A stretch of 64,000 nucleotides of DNA from Hofstenia miamia (Eukaryota > Xenacoelomorpha > Acoela > Hofsteniidae): positions 326,480 to 390,479 of the forward strand of contig CABFPE010000614.1 of the NCBI GenBank assembly GCA_900660155.1. The letters run 5' to 3'. The notes beneath the pieces were generated by a model, which saw only the letters and a program-made list of their open reading frames with translations, ran no database searches and had not been told where the DNA came from. Positions 38,649-50,292 of this stretch are shown here, one piece after another; position 1 is the first letter of the stretch; every line of letters starts with the position of its first letter. Position numbers and translations under genes: made by a program.

Positions 38649-39506
38649 CTAATAAAGATATTCACACCAGATTTGGATTCTCAATATTTGAAAAAATAAC
38701 TTTTGAAATATACTGAATCAATAAATTTATAAAGTACAATAGAAAATAAATTTCAATAAGAAATTTAGTCATTTGAGTGCAATTACATTATAAATATGAA
38801 ATATTATTGTGTACCTACAAATGACATAACAGCTTTATATAATTAGTTTACAATTTACAAGTGGCTATCATGAACTTATTGTGTGATAAAAATTGACATT
38901 TTATTTAGGGCTCTGCAAAATTTGCAGTCATGAGTTCTGCCATATTTCGAATTGAATTCAATTCCAATGTGGCAATGAAAGGATATTCAATTAAAAGGAA
39001 TCAAATCAAAGGCATTTTCTTAAGTAATGCTGTGCATTTTAAGATAATTCAAAACTCGGACTACAATTGAAAAGTAATAGTTCTTTGATTCAGAAGTCAT
39101 ATAAAACTCTCTTAAATGGAACAAAGTTGAATTGAAGGGCGTCGTTCCTGGAAAAGTTTTCAGTTAAGGCATCATTATAAATTATAGGTAAACAGAAATA
39201 AATCAAAGCAAAAAAAATAGAGTTAAAATAAAAAATGAGTTGAGAGGTATTACGTCGGGTTTATTATATTCTGCCGAATACCAAAAACAAGGTTTTGTAA
39301 ATTCTTTATTTATTTGACGTCAATATTAAGATTTGAAACAAGGTAATTTTGAAAGAAAAGAAGGACGAATGCAAAATAAAAACAAAACTCGTAAGAACAT
39401 ATTCATTTATTGTTATAAATAATTTAGCACGGACTGTCCAACTCCAACAAGTTTTTGATAATTGCGGTTCCTGTATATGACTTCAAATATCTACAAAATT
39501 TCTTGG

Positions 39507-39544
<38 letters not shown>

Positions 39545-40173
39545 CAAAAGTTTTTTTTAGGCAGTATTACATTATCATACCAGGGAAAATGTTGCAATAT
39601 GTAAAAGAAGAACCCTCTTCAGCAAAACCATTACGTGCAATAAACCTCAAACAGATTGAAATCGTATTCAAAGTCATTGAAGGAGACGACCAACAAAAAA
39701 TCTTCACAATCATTCTTCAAAACTATGTGGTAACAATAACTATTTGAAACTGTTTCATTTTGAAAATCTTCGCACTATATTCAATTTCCTTGAGTTTTAA
39801 AAATGAATGCGCATTCTAATGCACTATGAAAGACTTCAGTAAATTTTTGGAAAATTTTTCAGCCTCATGGAATTCAAATAGTATGTTAGGTTTTGATATA
39901 ATTCAACACATAACCAAACAAAAATGTAAGAAATCATTTTAAAATAATGGCCAAAATATTTAAAACCACTAATTTAATAATGATGATTATCCCATTCTAA
40001 TGCTTTTTTCATCAATTTAATAGTACGGTGTACAATAGGACGGGATCATAATGTATTGAATTGAAACAAATAATAATATATATAAATGGTAATTATTTTT
40101 GGGACAGTCACCAGAATGTTTCATTGGACTGGCAATAGAATATTATATTTAAATACAAATGTTCATTCCGCAG
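38649..40173. other. non-coding stretch with a repeat terminus and a (TA)n run
   Basis: TTAGGGCTCTGC at 38905-38916 repeats the end of the MITE at 23451. A CRE-type octamer is at 39315-39322 and (TA)n at 39510-39541. No gene seen. Confidence 0.5.
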
Positions 40174-40213
40174 AACACTATGCCGTTGATGTATTTTCAC
40201 TTATTCGACCGGA
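40174..40213 (+). CDS. possible 40-base micro-exon
   Basis: Acceptor 'gttcattccgcag', 13 codons NTMPLMYFHLFDR, then a strong donor A|GTGAGT. Start phase 0, end phase 1, which fits the candidate exon at 45749. The short length makes this weak. The following 100 bases are unusually CpG-rich. Confidence 0.22.
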
Positions 40214-40565
40214 GTGAGTTGATAGTGAGCCCAACCGTTACTGTCTGTCTGCTTCCGTCGCTTTAAAACGTTAATCCCATAGGCAAAAATTTATCTGTAA
40301 TCCGATTGGCTAGCGACGATTCGACCGTTATTAGAAAAAAAATATGCCTCGAGGTAGACAGCCAAAATGGAAATTTTTTTACTAATGTTCTATTACATGG
40401 ATTTTGGAAGTTTAAAGCTCATCTGAAGGTCCAAAAGCCAAAAACTCAAGATCAAATTAGCTACATCCAAAAAACGTAAAAAATGTGAAATCTTTTGTCG
40501 AGTTGGTCTACTTTGGCCGGGTATAGCTCGATAAACCTTTGTCGAATCTTAAAAAGTTTTCATGG

Positions 40566-40726
40566 GTATTTGAACTCTGTTGTGCATATAAATTCAACAT
40601 AGTAAGCATAATCGGCCAGAGTGCAGGTCGATCAAGTACCCAGCAATGAGTAAACAAACTTGATCGACCAGTATTCTTGTCGATTACTGCTTACTATGTT
40701 AAATTTATATATGAACTATTGAATAC
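40566..40726. repeat. long imperfect hairpin (inverted repeat, about 70-base arms)
   Basis: Left arm 40566-40636 and right arm 40659-40726 are complementary along nearly their whole length, with a 22-base loop. The inner arm gtcgatcaag/cttgatcgac and the outer aacatagtaagca/tgcttactatgtt are perfect. Mismatches are few and spread. It may be a fold-back MITE or the source of a hairpin RNA. No target duplication was recognised. Confidence 0.8.
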
Positions 40727-41296
40727 TTAGGAAAAATATTTATATCTTCAGTTTCTACCTGATTTAAACATTAAATATCTCATCAAAACCCGAGCCAATG
40801 ATATTCGTTTTGCAATTATGCAACCGAATGTTTTCTAAAGTAATTATATTTTGATACTATTCTGCAGTTTTGGTAAAAACAATTTTATCCAGTTAAATTG
40901 CATTATTAACATGTCCTAAGAAAATGTTAAATTCATCAGTCACTTGATGTTTTTGTGAATATGCCAGTAAAATTGATATAACTGATGTCTTTCTACTGCG
41001 GATTTGCAAGATGTTGCCGTCCAATGACAGAACCACTTAAGTTCAAATTTTTTTAACAGTAAACTCTAAATTGTTCATCAAATTTGTCTCACCGCTTGAA
41101 GAGTAAATCATTCGTTAAATTGCAAATTATAACTTCAAAAACACTAAAGGTCAATGGACTACAATGATAAGACCACTTAAGTGCAACGGCTAAAAACTAA
41201 ATTTATGATTAGAATCCCTGATAATTATATGTTGCATAATGAATAGACCTTCAGCTTTGTTTGTTCATAGAATTAGACGTTTTTAAGATCAAAATA

Positions 41297-41840
41297 CAGG
41301 GCAATTCAAAAGGAATGACCTGATTTCGTTCAACAATACATTAATAAAGAAAAACAATAGAAAACTTAGTTAAATAACAATTTATTCCACTCACTATTAA
41401 GTTTTATTTATTGTTTTAAGAGTGTTCAATTTGACCAACACCAGCAGCACAAGCAACATCATCACAATAAGAGAATTCTTTCTAAACGATTATTAGCATA
41501 TCATGGTCCACTAAATCAATTGCTCATAGGTAGTGGTGTAACATCACCCCTCAGGAAAAAGTCAGACATGATGAGGTCTGGTGATCTCGGAGATCAATAA
41601 CAAAGAGCAAGATCGTTATCACCTTTTCGACCAATCCATCGCTGAGGCACATTTTGAAATTTAAAAATTTCTAACATTCAGGTGCCATGGGCAGGAACTC
41701 CATCTTGTTGCAAAAAATGAAGTCAGGCCTATCTTCTTGTAGTTTCTGGTGAAATGAAGGTTAATGATTCATTTCATGAGAATGCTCCGTATATGAATTA
41801 ATGTATAATGAAATTTTATCATTCTTTTTGAATTACCCTG
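41297..41840 (-). mobile_element. internally deleted Tc1/mariner-type element with transposase remnant
   Basis: Terminal inverted repeats: CAGGGCAATTCAAAAGGAAT on the left and CAGGGTAATTCAAAAAGAAT read from the right (20 of 22 bases match including the next two), flanked by TA on both sides as expected for this superfamily. On minus, about 41714-41400 reads one decayed frame with LQQDGVPAHG (second catalytic Asp), VPQRWIGRKG, and SPRSPDLIMSDFFLRG (third catalytic position), interrupted by stops. The N-terminal DNA-binding half is missing. The W-I-G-R and SPDL..CDFFLWG pattern is that of a widespread arthropod transposase group. Non-autonomous and dead. Confidence 0.88.
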
Positions 41841-41842
41841 TA

Positions 41843-43447
41843 TATACTACCTTGATTTCGTACGTAGACCGCATTTAAAGGTATTTTATCAATATCAATA
41901 TTAGATCACTTTCTAATTCTAGCATAACTTTCTTTTGTCTATCCATTCCTATCAGTTTTTTAATCAATATAAACGTATTTATGATGAAAAAGTAGAATTC
42001 AGCTAAATATTGTTACACATATGAAGACTTTTGTGCTTTTAAGTATAAATACATTCGAAAAAACACAAAACTTAAACTCATGCAAGTAAGTGATTCTCAT
42101 GAACTAGGAGTCCATGTAACTTTACTGGGGTCCACACACACAAATTAGCGAATTGGGGTTCCATGGTGATATTTTGGTGGTCATTACTGAGAATTGAATT
42201 TCTACTGAAGTTTGTATTATTATAAAATACTAAAAGTAAAGATATTCACGCAGCTGTTTTATTTTATTTTTCATAGAAAACTTATTTGTGTTAGCTTAGT
42301 TTTCCTTCAACATAAAGTCTAATCATTTACTATATTCTAAATATTAACAATTAATCTATTTTGTTAGTGATTCTTTCTACTGGCGGTGATTCAGCAAATT
42401 AAGAGGAAAAGAGATCCATGGGTAAAAAATGGTTGAAAACCACTGATGTAGATCAATGTTAGTAGGTTGTTGATATATGAATGGAATGTAATTGGGCCTG
42501 ACATGAAAAATTAACGCAACCAGACCGGCTTAAAAATACCAAACTAAAAAATACTGAGTTCTTTTACTGAAACACTTTTAAGAAATTTATGTTATAATAT
42601 CCTCCCAATTTTTGGATTGATCTATATTCTACATGAATATAGTTTCTAAGCAGTCTCGTAAGCAAAGAGCATGTTGGAATGGATCCCTCCTTTTAAAGTT
42701 TTAAGAATTGGTTTTAGCTGGCTTAAGAAATTAAAAAAACTATGGTGGGGAGACGCATTTTTTGAGTCTATGATTTCAATCTTTTGAAATTTTCAAGAGG
42801 TTTGATCCGCATTTGATCACTCTCTTTGATTGGAGCCGTCAGAAAATCCTGAGCACTCCCTTATTTCTGAGATGTATTTGAATACAAAAAGTACAGAAGC
42901 TCATCTTCTTATAAAATATCTTTATCTAGATGATTTCACACAATATCACATGAATTCCTATCATGGGCTTACATTCGTCGTAACAATATTTGACATGATT
43001 CGTTTTGGTTTTACTTTAAATTTACATGTAATTTACGCATTTAAGTCTTTTTTTACGAATCCTTTCTTATGATAATACATATTTTTTTATGTAAAATAAT
43101 TGTTTTTTACCCAGATTTGTCGAAGTTATACTAAATATGAAAATCCTATTTGACATTAGTTTTTCTGTCATTATAAATATTAGTAATTCTTGGAAGAAAT
43201 ACGATGACAAAAACACATGTCCAAAAATACTTATCCAAAGCTCAACGATGATTCATCATTTTATCTGATATTTCCATACATGTCCAAGCCTTAATGTAAA
43301 AATAGACGTTTATAGCACAGTTGTTGAAATATACAAGAGAATTCCAGAAAACCTCTTTATTGAAAAAGGACAATTTTGGAAATATGCGGTTCTGTTTTTG
43401 AATGAAAGCATGTAGACAGCACTGCTTGTATTTTTACAAGTGACTGA
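41843..43447. other. non-coding stretch
   Basis: A plus frame at 42830-43072 (80 codons) begins after a 'ctctttgattggag' acceptor-like site, but its second half is AT-rich and no family is seen. Nothing else stands out. Confidence 0.45.
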
Positions 43448-43628
43448 ATATATATATATATATATATATATATNNNNNNNNNNNNNNNNNNNNNNNNNNN
43501 NNNNNNNNNNNNNNNNNNNNNNNNNNNNNNNNNNNNNNNNNNNNNNNNNNNNNNNNNNNNNNNNNNNNNNNNNNNNNNNNNNNNNNNNNNNNNNNNNNNN
43601 NNNNNNNNNNNNNNNNNNNNNNNNNNNC

Positions 43629-43661
<33 letters not shown>
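43448..43661. repeat. (TA)n microsatellite broken by an assembly gap
   Basis: TA runs on both sides of the gap; 'ctgaata' precedes both TA runs, so the flanks may be partly duplicated. Confidence 0.95.
43474..43627. other. assembly gap, 154 N
   Basis: 154 undetermined bases within (TA)n. Confidence 0.99.
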
Positions 43662-43665
<4 letters not shown>

Positions 43666-44285
43666 TGAAAAAGTACAACTCAAAACTAATCTAGCTCATT
43701 TTTCCTAAGGAAGTCATTTTGGGAGCTAAGAGATTTTTTTGATATAGCATACTGTGATGGAGCCATAGTTAAATATTTCATCAACATATGAACTACTATG
43801 AATAAATTCTGCCCAATATATAAAGCAACAAGTTATTACTTTAAAAAATTTAAAATTTTGTAAAAATCGACTAATGAATTAGTCCAATAATTATTCAGAA
43901 AATTGCTGAATTTAAATATTCTTAAATTAGTCAAGTTGATTAAAGTACTTGATTCTTTAAAACTCTGAAGCAAAATTTTAGCTTTGTAGTTGAAAATTCA
44001 GAAATTTTTTGAAATTCAATAAAATGTTTAATCCTTTAAGCAATCGTTGGATTTTAACATTTATATACTATTTTAATTCTTCGTAAATTAATTTTGCTAT
44101 TAGTAGCTACAATCGCCTACAACTAAAAATATTAAATTTTATAATCAACTAAATATCACACAAAACGATGTTTGTAAGTGGCAAATGGAACCGTAAAAAA
44201 TAAAAAAAGTAATTTTCATTTTGATTACATATGATAAATTATTTAATGAGTATATACAAGAGGCGTAAATTAATTATAATAAGTT

Positions 44286-44395
44286 TCAAAGAAGACGTCA
44301 GGTAATTTACACGAGGTAACACCAAAGCTACTGAGCATAATCAAAGAAGACGTCAGGTAATTTACACGAGGTAACACCAAAGCTACTGAGCATAA
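44286..44395. repeat. perfect 55-base tandem duplication
   Basis: 44286-44340 is repeated without a single difference at 44341-44395, starting tcaaagaagacgtcaggtaa. The identity means the event is recent or is an assembly effect. Confidence 0.97.
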
Positions 44396-45221
44396 TATGG
44401 CCCAAATATTAGAGGGAAAGTGGCATAAATTTGTGCTTGTTTTCATGTCTGCTGATTAAACATATTCTTAAAATAGCAACAACCCCGGATACCCTAATTA
44501 ATTCTTTCAGTTAATGCTTTAATGGTAGTGAGTAAACATTGAACAAAACTAACGCAAAAACAATAAAAAAATTTTTGCAATTTTTAGGATTTAGTAAAAT
44601 TATATTTGGTGTTAGCAATTGGCCAAAGACATCTAAAATTTAAAATAGTGAAAGTTTTTCTTAAACCATTGCTGCAGTGTGATCTGGAAGATAGCATTTT
44701 TACTGACAATATTGGAATATAAAATCGATATTTATTGTAAACTTCACTCTTTTTTTTAATGCAGATTATGAATCCCCAGTAAGCAGTTAAGTCCATTAAT
44801 ACTTTATTGACCTTCAATTGATTGCAACCATTGGATTCAGTTTAAAATACTATAACTACATGTAATGTATTCTATTGTAGTTCAGTTAAGATTTGTATAA
44901 TCAACCTATGTATTTAGTATTTGCTTAACAATGTTCACAGACACATACTTGTAGATTAGACATGATTTTCATTGTTAAGCTATACCTCTATAAAATTTGG
45001 TTCTCAAAGCCATTTTGAAATGCACACACGTACTTAAAAATAAAACTTCGGATGCAAAATAGAATGTAAATGGGGGAGCATCTTATAAATAGACCTTAGG
45101 AAATTATCAATAAAATATAGAAAGTGAAAAACATAAATTATCATATACGTATCTTTATCATAACTTTACTACGTAACTTAAGCATTGAACAATTTGGATA
45201 AATCAACAGATACAGTCATCA

Positions 45222-45398
45222 TTAAGGCTGGATAGAAGTATAATGTGCCCATGACTTATTTGAGCTGGACAGAGTTTCAGGCGCAGCCAATATCTCGTGC
45301 AAAGTCACTTCAGCCCCTAGAAGAAGCATACTTCTTTCTTTTTGTGGTTGGGTGATGTTTGCACATTTCTGTATTTCATGGCCCCTCAGTAATTGCAT
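45222..45398 (-). CDS. small ORF, 58 codons, unrecognised
   Basis: ATG at 45398 on minus, protein starts MQLLRGHEIQKCANITQPQK and ends at TAA 45222-45224. Coding-like composition and raised GC. The plus strand is also open in two frames over the same bases, so this may be a repeat-derived segment and not a gene. I do not recognise it. Confidence 0.28.
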   Translation of the reverse strand: MQLLRGHEIQKCANITQPQKERSMLLLGAEVTLHEILAAPETLSSSNKSWAHYTSIQP

Positions 45399-45748
45399 AT
45401 TTCCTTACAATGCTTAAAAAAATGACATGTATGAAGCGCCATAACATAGCTTCAGGTGCTGTAGTATGTAAGCTTCATATTTAATATTCTAGCATTTGGG
45501 CATTGGAAAGCTAGATTGATATATCCTGACAAACATTTATGTAATAAATTTAAAATGAATTGGTGGGTATTAATTAAAATAAAAAAATGACAGTTGTGCA
45601 CATATAGGATGTTTGCTTTTCGTGCTGAATATTGAAGGATGTTGCTGATGTTACATTTTTCAACGTATATGTCATGCAATCAGTGATATGTGATTATTAA
45701 AGTATCTTAAAATACCGTGAAACTTGTAATTTTCTTTCCTATACAAAG

Positions 45749-45819
45749 ATTGCCGAGGAATCGCGATGTACACTTTGATCTTTGCACCTCAGTTTGTTTA
45801 CAATGAATATAATTTTTTG
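45749..45819 (+). CDS. possible exon of the putative plus-strand gene
   Basis: Good pyrimidine tract and acceptor (attttctttcctatacaaag), 23 codons CRGIAMYTLIFAPQFVYNEY and on to NFL, donor TTG|GTATGT. Start phase 1, end phase 0. It joins the exon at 46635 in frame. Confidence 0.33.
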
Positions 45820-46634
45820 GTATGTGAGAAAATTTGTTTCCTTATATTTTAAATTTGACATTTCGAGATATAAAAACATCATAATACACAATTTAAGCAG
45901 ATCAAAAATATTACAAATTGTTGCAGATTAACAATTAAGTTAATAGGACAGTATTAAAAAAGTTAAATCAGAAGTGCAGTTGATAAATGGAATTACTTAT
46001 TTAAGTTGTGTTGCATTTCCTTGGAATAAATTAACAATTAAAAAATACATTCTGTATATACGCTTTTTTCAATGCCGCAAGGGTTTTTATGAGGGTGCAA
46101 CTTGTATTGCCCTGTTAATAATCCACACAAATGTTTTATTCACACCTAATTGAAAGTACGTCTGAGACACTTTAGATATAAGGTAGGCTAAATTTATAAA
46201 GGAATTTTGAAAAAAATTATTCGTCATTTTGTATTTGATTTGCAGACGACATTTAATTAGCGAATTCGAGAAGAATCAAGTTGCAGTAGAGTTTAAATAT
46301 TTATAAATTTCCAAACAGTTCGATCAGATTCCATACACATATCAATTTGCAGAAACAGGAAAATGTAAAAATTGCCAAAAAATGTGTATTTACTTTGTAA
46401 TAATCGGGTGATGGTATCCACGTGAAGATTACCCAAACAACCACCAAGTACATCTTTGCAAATGATATTCGAAAACGCAAAAACGAATGATTTGCAAGTA
46501 TACATGGGTGCAATTATTAAATATACAGTTACATTTGGGCACTTTTTAGTTTAAATTTGATTGCAGCAGTAATAATAATGCTATCTTGCAGTTTACATAA
46601 ACCATTAATATTCCTTGGTAAACTTTTAATTTAG

Positions 46635-46761
46635 GATAAAACTCAGCCTCCAGTTGTAAAGATTAAATTTTTACTTACTTCTGATACTGATTTTGCAATA
46701 TGGGCGCAATGCTTACTGAAAGCTAAATACATCTCTGAAGATACTTGCAGAAATCCTACCA
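46635..46761 (+). CDS. exon F of the putative plus-strand gene, unrecognised
   Basis: Acceptor 'aaacttttaatttag' then 42 codons beginning DKTQPPVVKIKFLLTSDTDF, followed by AIWAQCLLKAKYISEDTCRN. Possible ends are ACC A|GTAGGT at 46761 (phase 1) or AG|GTTTTC at 46765 (phase 2). GC is above background and the sequence looks like a folded domain piece with a helix. It starts in phase 0. No family recognised. It lies just before the duplicated block and 2.5 kb before exon D. Confidence 0.5.
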
Positions 46762-46943
46762 GTAGGTTTTCTTCTGACTTCATATTTTTATAAATAATTT
46801 AGGTAACACTGACACACAGAATTTGTATTTTGGTATTGATGCAATGAACCTTTCCCACGAAATATATGGAAAAGTATTTTTTGCTTCAAACATTCGTTTT
46901 AACTTAGTTTTATTAGAAAGCGGACAGTAGCAACTCTGATTTC

Positions 46944-47917
46944 ATTTAAAACATTTCATAAATGTGTGAGATTTGCCAAAAATGAACTAGAATTGAATTG
47001 TAAATATTTATTTAAGATTTTTTATTCAAAAATAGACAATAATTTCATGAGAAACGCACCAGGGTTATGCTTAGGGCATTCCACACACTATGAGAAAGCT
47101 TTTTAACCCCTGAAAAAATTCATTAAAGTCTGATGTTGCGAATGCAACGTATACGTAAACCGATGACTTTTGACTAAATATATTGTATTGTATTTTATGG
47201 TCTATTTCAGACTTGTCAACGAGCTGAAATGTCTAAGCTAGGCTCGTTTGAATTTTGTGTAAGTTCGGCTTGGCTCTACTCGCTACATAAAATTTTTCAA
47301 TGAGGTTCGTTTGGGTGATATTTTTACATAGCATTTACTTATATTTAACAAAAATTTCTAAAACAAGATTATAAGAAATAAGCATGTTGAATAAGAAAAT
47401 AAAAAAATTTACATGATCAAATAAACAAGCAGAAATATAAAGTTGCTTTGCTTAAAACAGCTCTTTGTATATCCAATGCAAGCTCGTTGACCACACATTC
47501 TCATTTTGTGTGTTAACTTAAAAATCTTCTACTTTCGTATATATTTTTACCAAAGCATATAATTCACAGTAAAAAAATTTCCTCTTGTGTTAACCTGCTT
47601 TGAATTATATAACAATTAATGAGGTTTAAGTCAGTCTTTCCAGATTCTAAAATTATTTTAGATTACGTTAGAGAAAATAAACAATGTTATTCGCAACGAT
47701 TTCATCCACGATTTTATTGATACAATATTGTTTATTCAGTCTTGATAACCAAGTGGCATACGATTGGACATAAGCAGACACATTTCTTAAAATTCTCACC
47801 ATTTTCATTTATAGAGACTTAATTCATTTGTTAATTTGTTCTATAACACAATATGTTATAATTTTAAGGGAACTCTTCAATACGACAGATTTTAAGCTAT
47901 TTCAGTAAAAGTCATCA
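46944..47917. repeat. 974-base block, first copy
   Basis: Nearly identical to 47919-48892, with a few single-base changes and two short diverged spots near 47505-47580. The block includes a Leu/Gly-type repeat-like patch (aagctaggctcg, gttcggcttggctc). No coding sequence. Confidence 0.97.
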
Positions 47918-47918
47918 N
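47918..47918. other. single N exactly at the junction of the two block copies
   Basis: One undetermined base separates copy 1 and copy 2, as left by a scaffolder joining two contig ends. Confidence 0.99.
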
Positions 47919-48892
47919 ATTTAAAACATTTCATAAATGTGTGAGATTTGCCAAAAATGAACTAGAATTGAATTGTAAATATTTATTTAAGATTTTTTAT
48001 TCAAAAATAGACAATAATTTCATGAGAAACGCACCAGAGTTATGTTTAGGGCATTCCACACACTATGAGAAAGCTTTTTAACCCCTGAAAAAATTCATTA
48101 AAGTCTGATGTTGCGAATGCAACGTATACGTAAACCGATGACTTTTGACTAAATATATTGTATTGTATTTTATGGTCTATTTCAGACTTGTCAACGAGCT
48201 GAAATGTCTAAGCTAGGCTCGTTTGAATTTTGTGTAAGTTCGGCTTGGCTCTACTCGCTACATAAAATTTTTCAATGAGGTTCGTTTGGGTGATATTTTT
48301 ACATAGCATTTACTTATATTTAACAAAAATTTCTAAAACAAGATTATAAGAAATAAGCATGTTGAATAAGAAAATAAAAAAATTTACATGATCAAATAAA
48401 CAAGCAGAAATATAAAGTTGCTTTGCTTAAAACAGCTCTTTGTATATCCAATGCAAGCTCGTTGACCAGTCAGGTTCATTTCCTGTGTTAACTTAAAAAT
48501 CTTCTACTTTCTAGTAATTATTTTTACCAAAGCATCCAATTCAGTAAAAAAATTTCCTCTTGTGTTAACCTGCTTTGAATTACATAACAATTAATGAGGT
48601 TTAAGTCAGTCTTTCCAGATTCTAAAATTATTTTAGATTACGTTAGAGAAAATAAACAATGTTATTCGCAACGATTTCATCCACGATTTTATTGATACAA
48701 TATTGTTTATTCAGTCTTGATAACCAAGTGGCATACGATTGGACATAAGCAGACACATTTCTTAAAATTCTCACCATTTTCATTTATAGAGACTTAATTC
48801 ATTTGTTAATTTGTTCTATAACACAATATGTTATAATTTTAAGGGAACTCTTCAATACGACAGATTTTAAGCTATTTCAGTAAAAGTCATCA
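47919..48892. repeat. 974-base block, second copy
   Basis: Second copy of the block at 46944-47917. Same length and order; allele-like differences. Confidence 0.97.
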
Positions 48893-49124
48893 TTTTCATT
48901 CATGCAGCTGTAGGGTCTTAAAATTAGGTGTTTCAAGCGTTAAGAGTTAAACTTTAATTAAAAACAATGGCATTCTGCAAGAATGCAGCTTAGGTCAGCT
49001 TATTTGAAAATAATAATTCGTACTTAACAGTATTTTCCACTAATTCTATGGGAGAAGTCTGTAAATATAAATTGATTTAAAAACCATGGATATCAGATTG
49101 ATGAATAATTGCAACTATTCACGC

Positions 49125-49189
49125 TATATATATATATATATATATATGTATAGATGCTTGCTTCGCTTTTATATATATATATATATATT
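49125..49189. repeat. two (TA)n runs
   Basis: TA runs at 49125-49147 and 49170-49189, about 30 bases before exon D. Confidence 0.95.
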
Positions 49190-49218
49190 GTATTTATGTC
49201 TAAAGTAATTCAGTTTAG

Positions 49219-49752
49219 CATTCATCACTATTAAGAGAATTGGAACTCACTATGGAATTCATTATTGGACAAAAATGCAATACTGCAGTAAAGTTAGCAG
49301 AACTTTCTTCGAATCTTTTTGAGCACTCCCTGCAAACAAAACTTTATTTCAAACATAGAATCACGGAATTGCGAGAAATCTTTGAAGTAAAAGAAATGGA
49401 TATTCAAGAAATCAGATCGCTAATGCAAGTGCTAGAAATAATTGCAGAAACTACAGTGCCGAATCAAAGTCTTACTCATACGTCTGACAACGTTGCTACA
49501 CCGTTCCACTTAACGCATCGGCAGAGACTTGAAATAGCGAAACACTATCAGAATCCAGATATCTCCACCCAAAAATTTGGGAAGCTCATACAAAGTCTAA
49601 AAATTAAACCGACTCAGCACAGATCTAAAAGGGATACTTTAGAGGTGTATCACTCTGGTGGTTCTAATAAATCTGATACGATAAAACGAACCCAACGAAG
49701 ATCAGTGAGTCAAAAGAGAATGAGTACTGGATATATTGGACCACTTTTCTGA
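49219..49752 (+). CDS. exon D, long helical coding patch, unrecognised
   Basis: The longest exon-like frame apart from the channel. In-frame open sequence starts after a TAG acceptor-like site at 49218 (or from 'attaag' at 49235, phase 2) and runs about 178 codons to TGA 49750-49752. Residues about 8-90 are charged and leucine-rich (ELTMEFIIGQKCNTAVKLAE, HRITELREIFEVKEMDIQEI), predicted helical and resembling a spectrin-repeat or coiled-coil segment. The C-terminal part is basic and polar (THRQRLEIAKHYQNPDI, then RSKRD and RTQRRS). A good donor TCA|GTGAGT at 49704/49705 probably ends the exon in phase 0, making the last 16 codons intronic. The ATG at 49252 could also be a start. I know no family with this sequence; coding status is likely, function unknown. 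Confidence 0.65.
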   Translation, partial: HSSLLRELELTMEFIIGQKCNTAVKLAELSSNLFEHSLQTKLYFKHRITELREIFEVKEMDIQEIRSLMQVLEIIAETTVPNQSLTHTSDNVATPFHLTHRQRLEIAKHYQNPDISTQKFGKLIQSLKIKPTQHRSKRDTLEVYHSGGSNKSDTIKRTQRRSVSQKRMSTGYIGPLF

Positions 49753-49916
49753 ATCCAGAAATCATTCTTTAATCTCGATGGTGTATTCCCTTCAATGACT
49801 TCTCGAAAACATCACCTGGTGTAATACAACACTGACAAACAGTATGCCTTTGCCAAGAGAGCTCAAGGAATAATATTTGATCCTGATATTAATTTTGAAT
49901 TAACGCGCAATCTGAG

Positions 49917-50007
49917 TATAAATTGAATTGCGAACAATTACACTCAATGATAGCCAAAATTGCCAATAAAGAGAATATCATTAAACGGCTAATCGAAAGT
50001 TGTAAGG
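49917..50007 (+). CDS. possible exon G1, helical, unrecognised
   Basis: After 'cgcaatctgag' the frame reads YKLNCEQLHSMIAKIANKEN and IIKRLIESCK, then G|GTTCCG. Phase 0 to 1, compatible with exon D before it and G2 after it. An alternative is that 49841-50025 is decayed coding sequence in two frames (a second coding-like piece, YAFAKRAQGIIFDPDINFEL, precedes it in another frame), so a pseudo-exon or sequencing indel is possible. Confidence 0.35.
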
Positions 50008-50292
50008 GTTCCGATTTTTTTGTAGGTTAGCATTTAATACAAAAATATTTTGATGCCTCCGTTACCAGAACATATGAGCTCCGGTCTTGCTTAGTGTAAT
50101 TCTTTTGGTAAGAATCCGTCGATTGCTACTCCCATTAATTATTCCGGTCCTGAAATGCCATGTAGTACTACGACATACATTCTTTAGTAGGGCCACTTTC
50201 ACCATTTTCACTAGAAAATTTAAAACGATTTTAGCATTGAAAAATTATTAATAAAAGTCCGTTCTTTCCATTATGAGTTCAATATTAGGTAG

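Noticed and set aside
43310-43683. Long frames across the gap at 43.5 kb
   Set aside because: Created by Ns and alternating TA codons (Tyr-Ile repeats).
46301-46513. Minus-strand frame with K-M-x-x-VV-x-x-x-F-x-x-W-x-P, like GPCR helix 6
   Set aside because: A single hydrophobic stretch in AT-rich DNA, no other helices in phase, and an overlapping frame is equally open.
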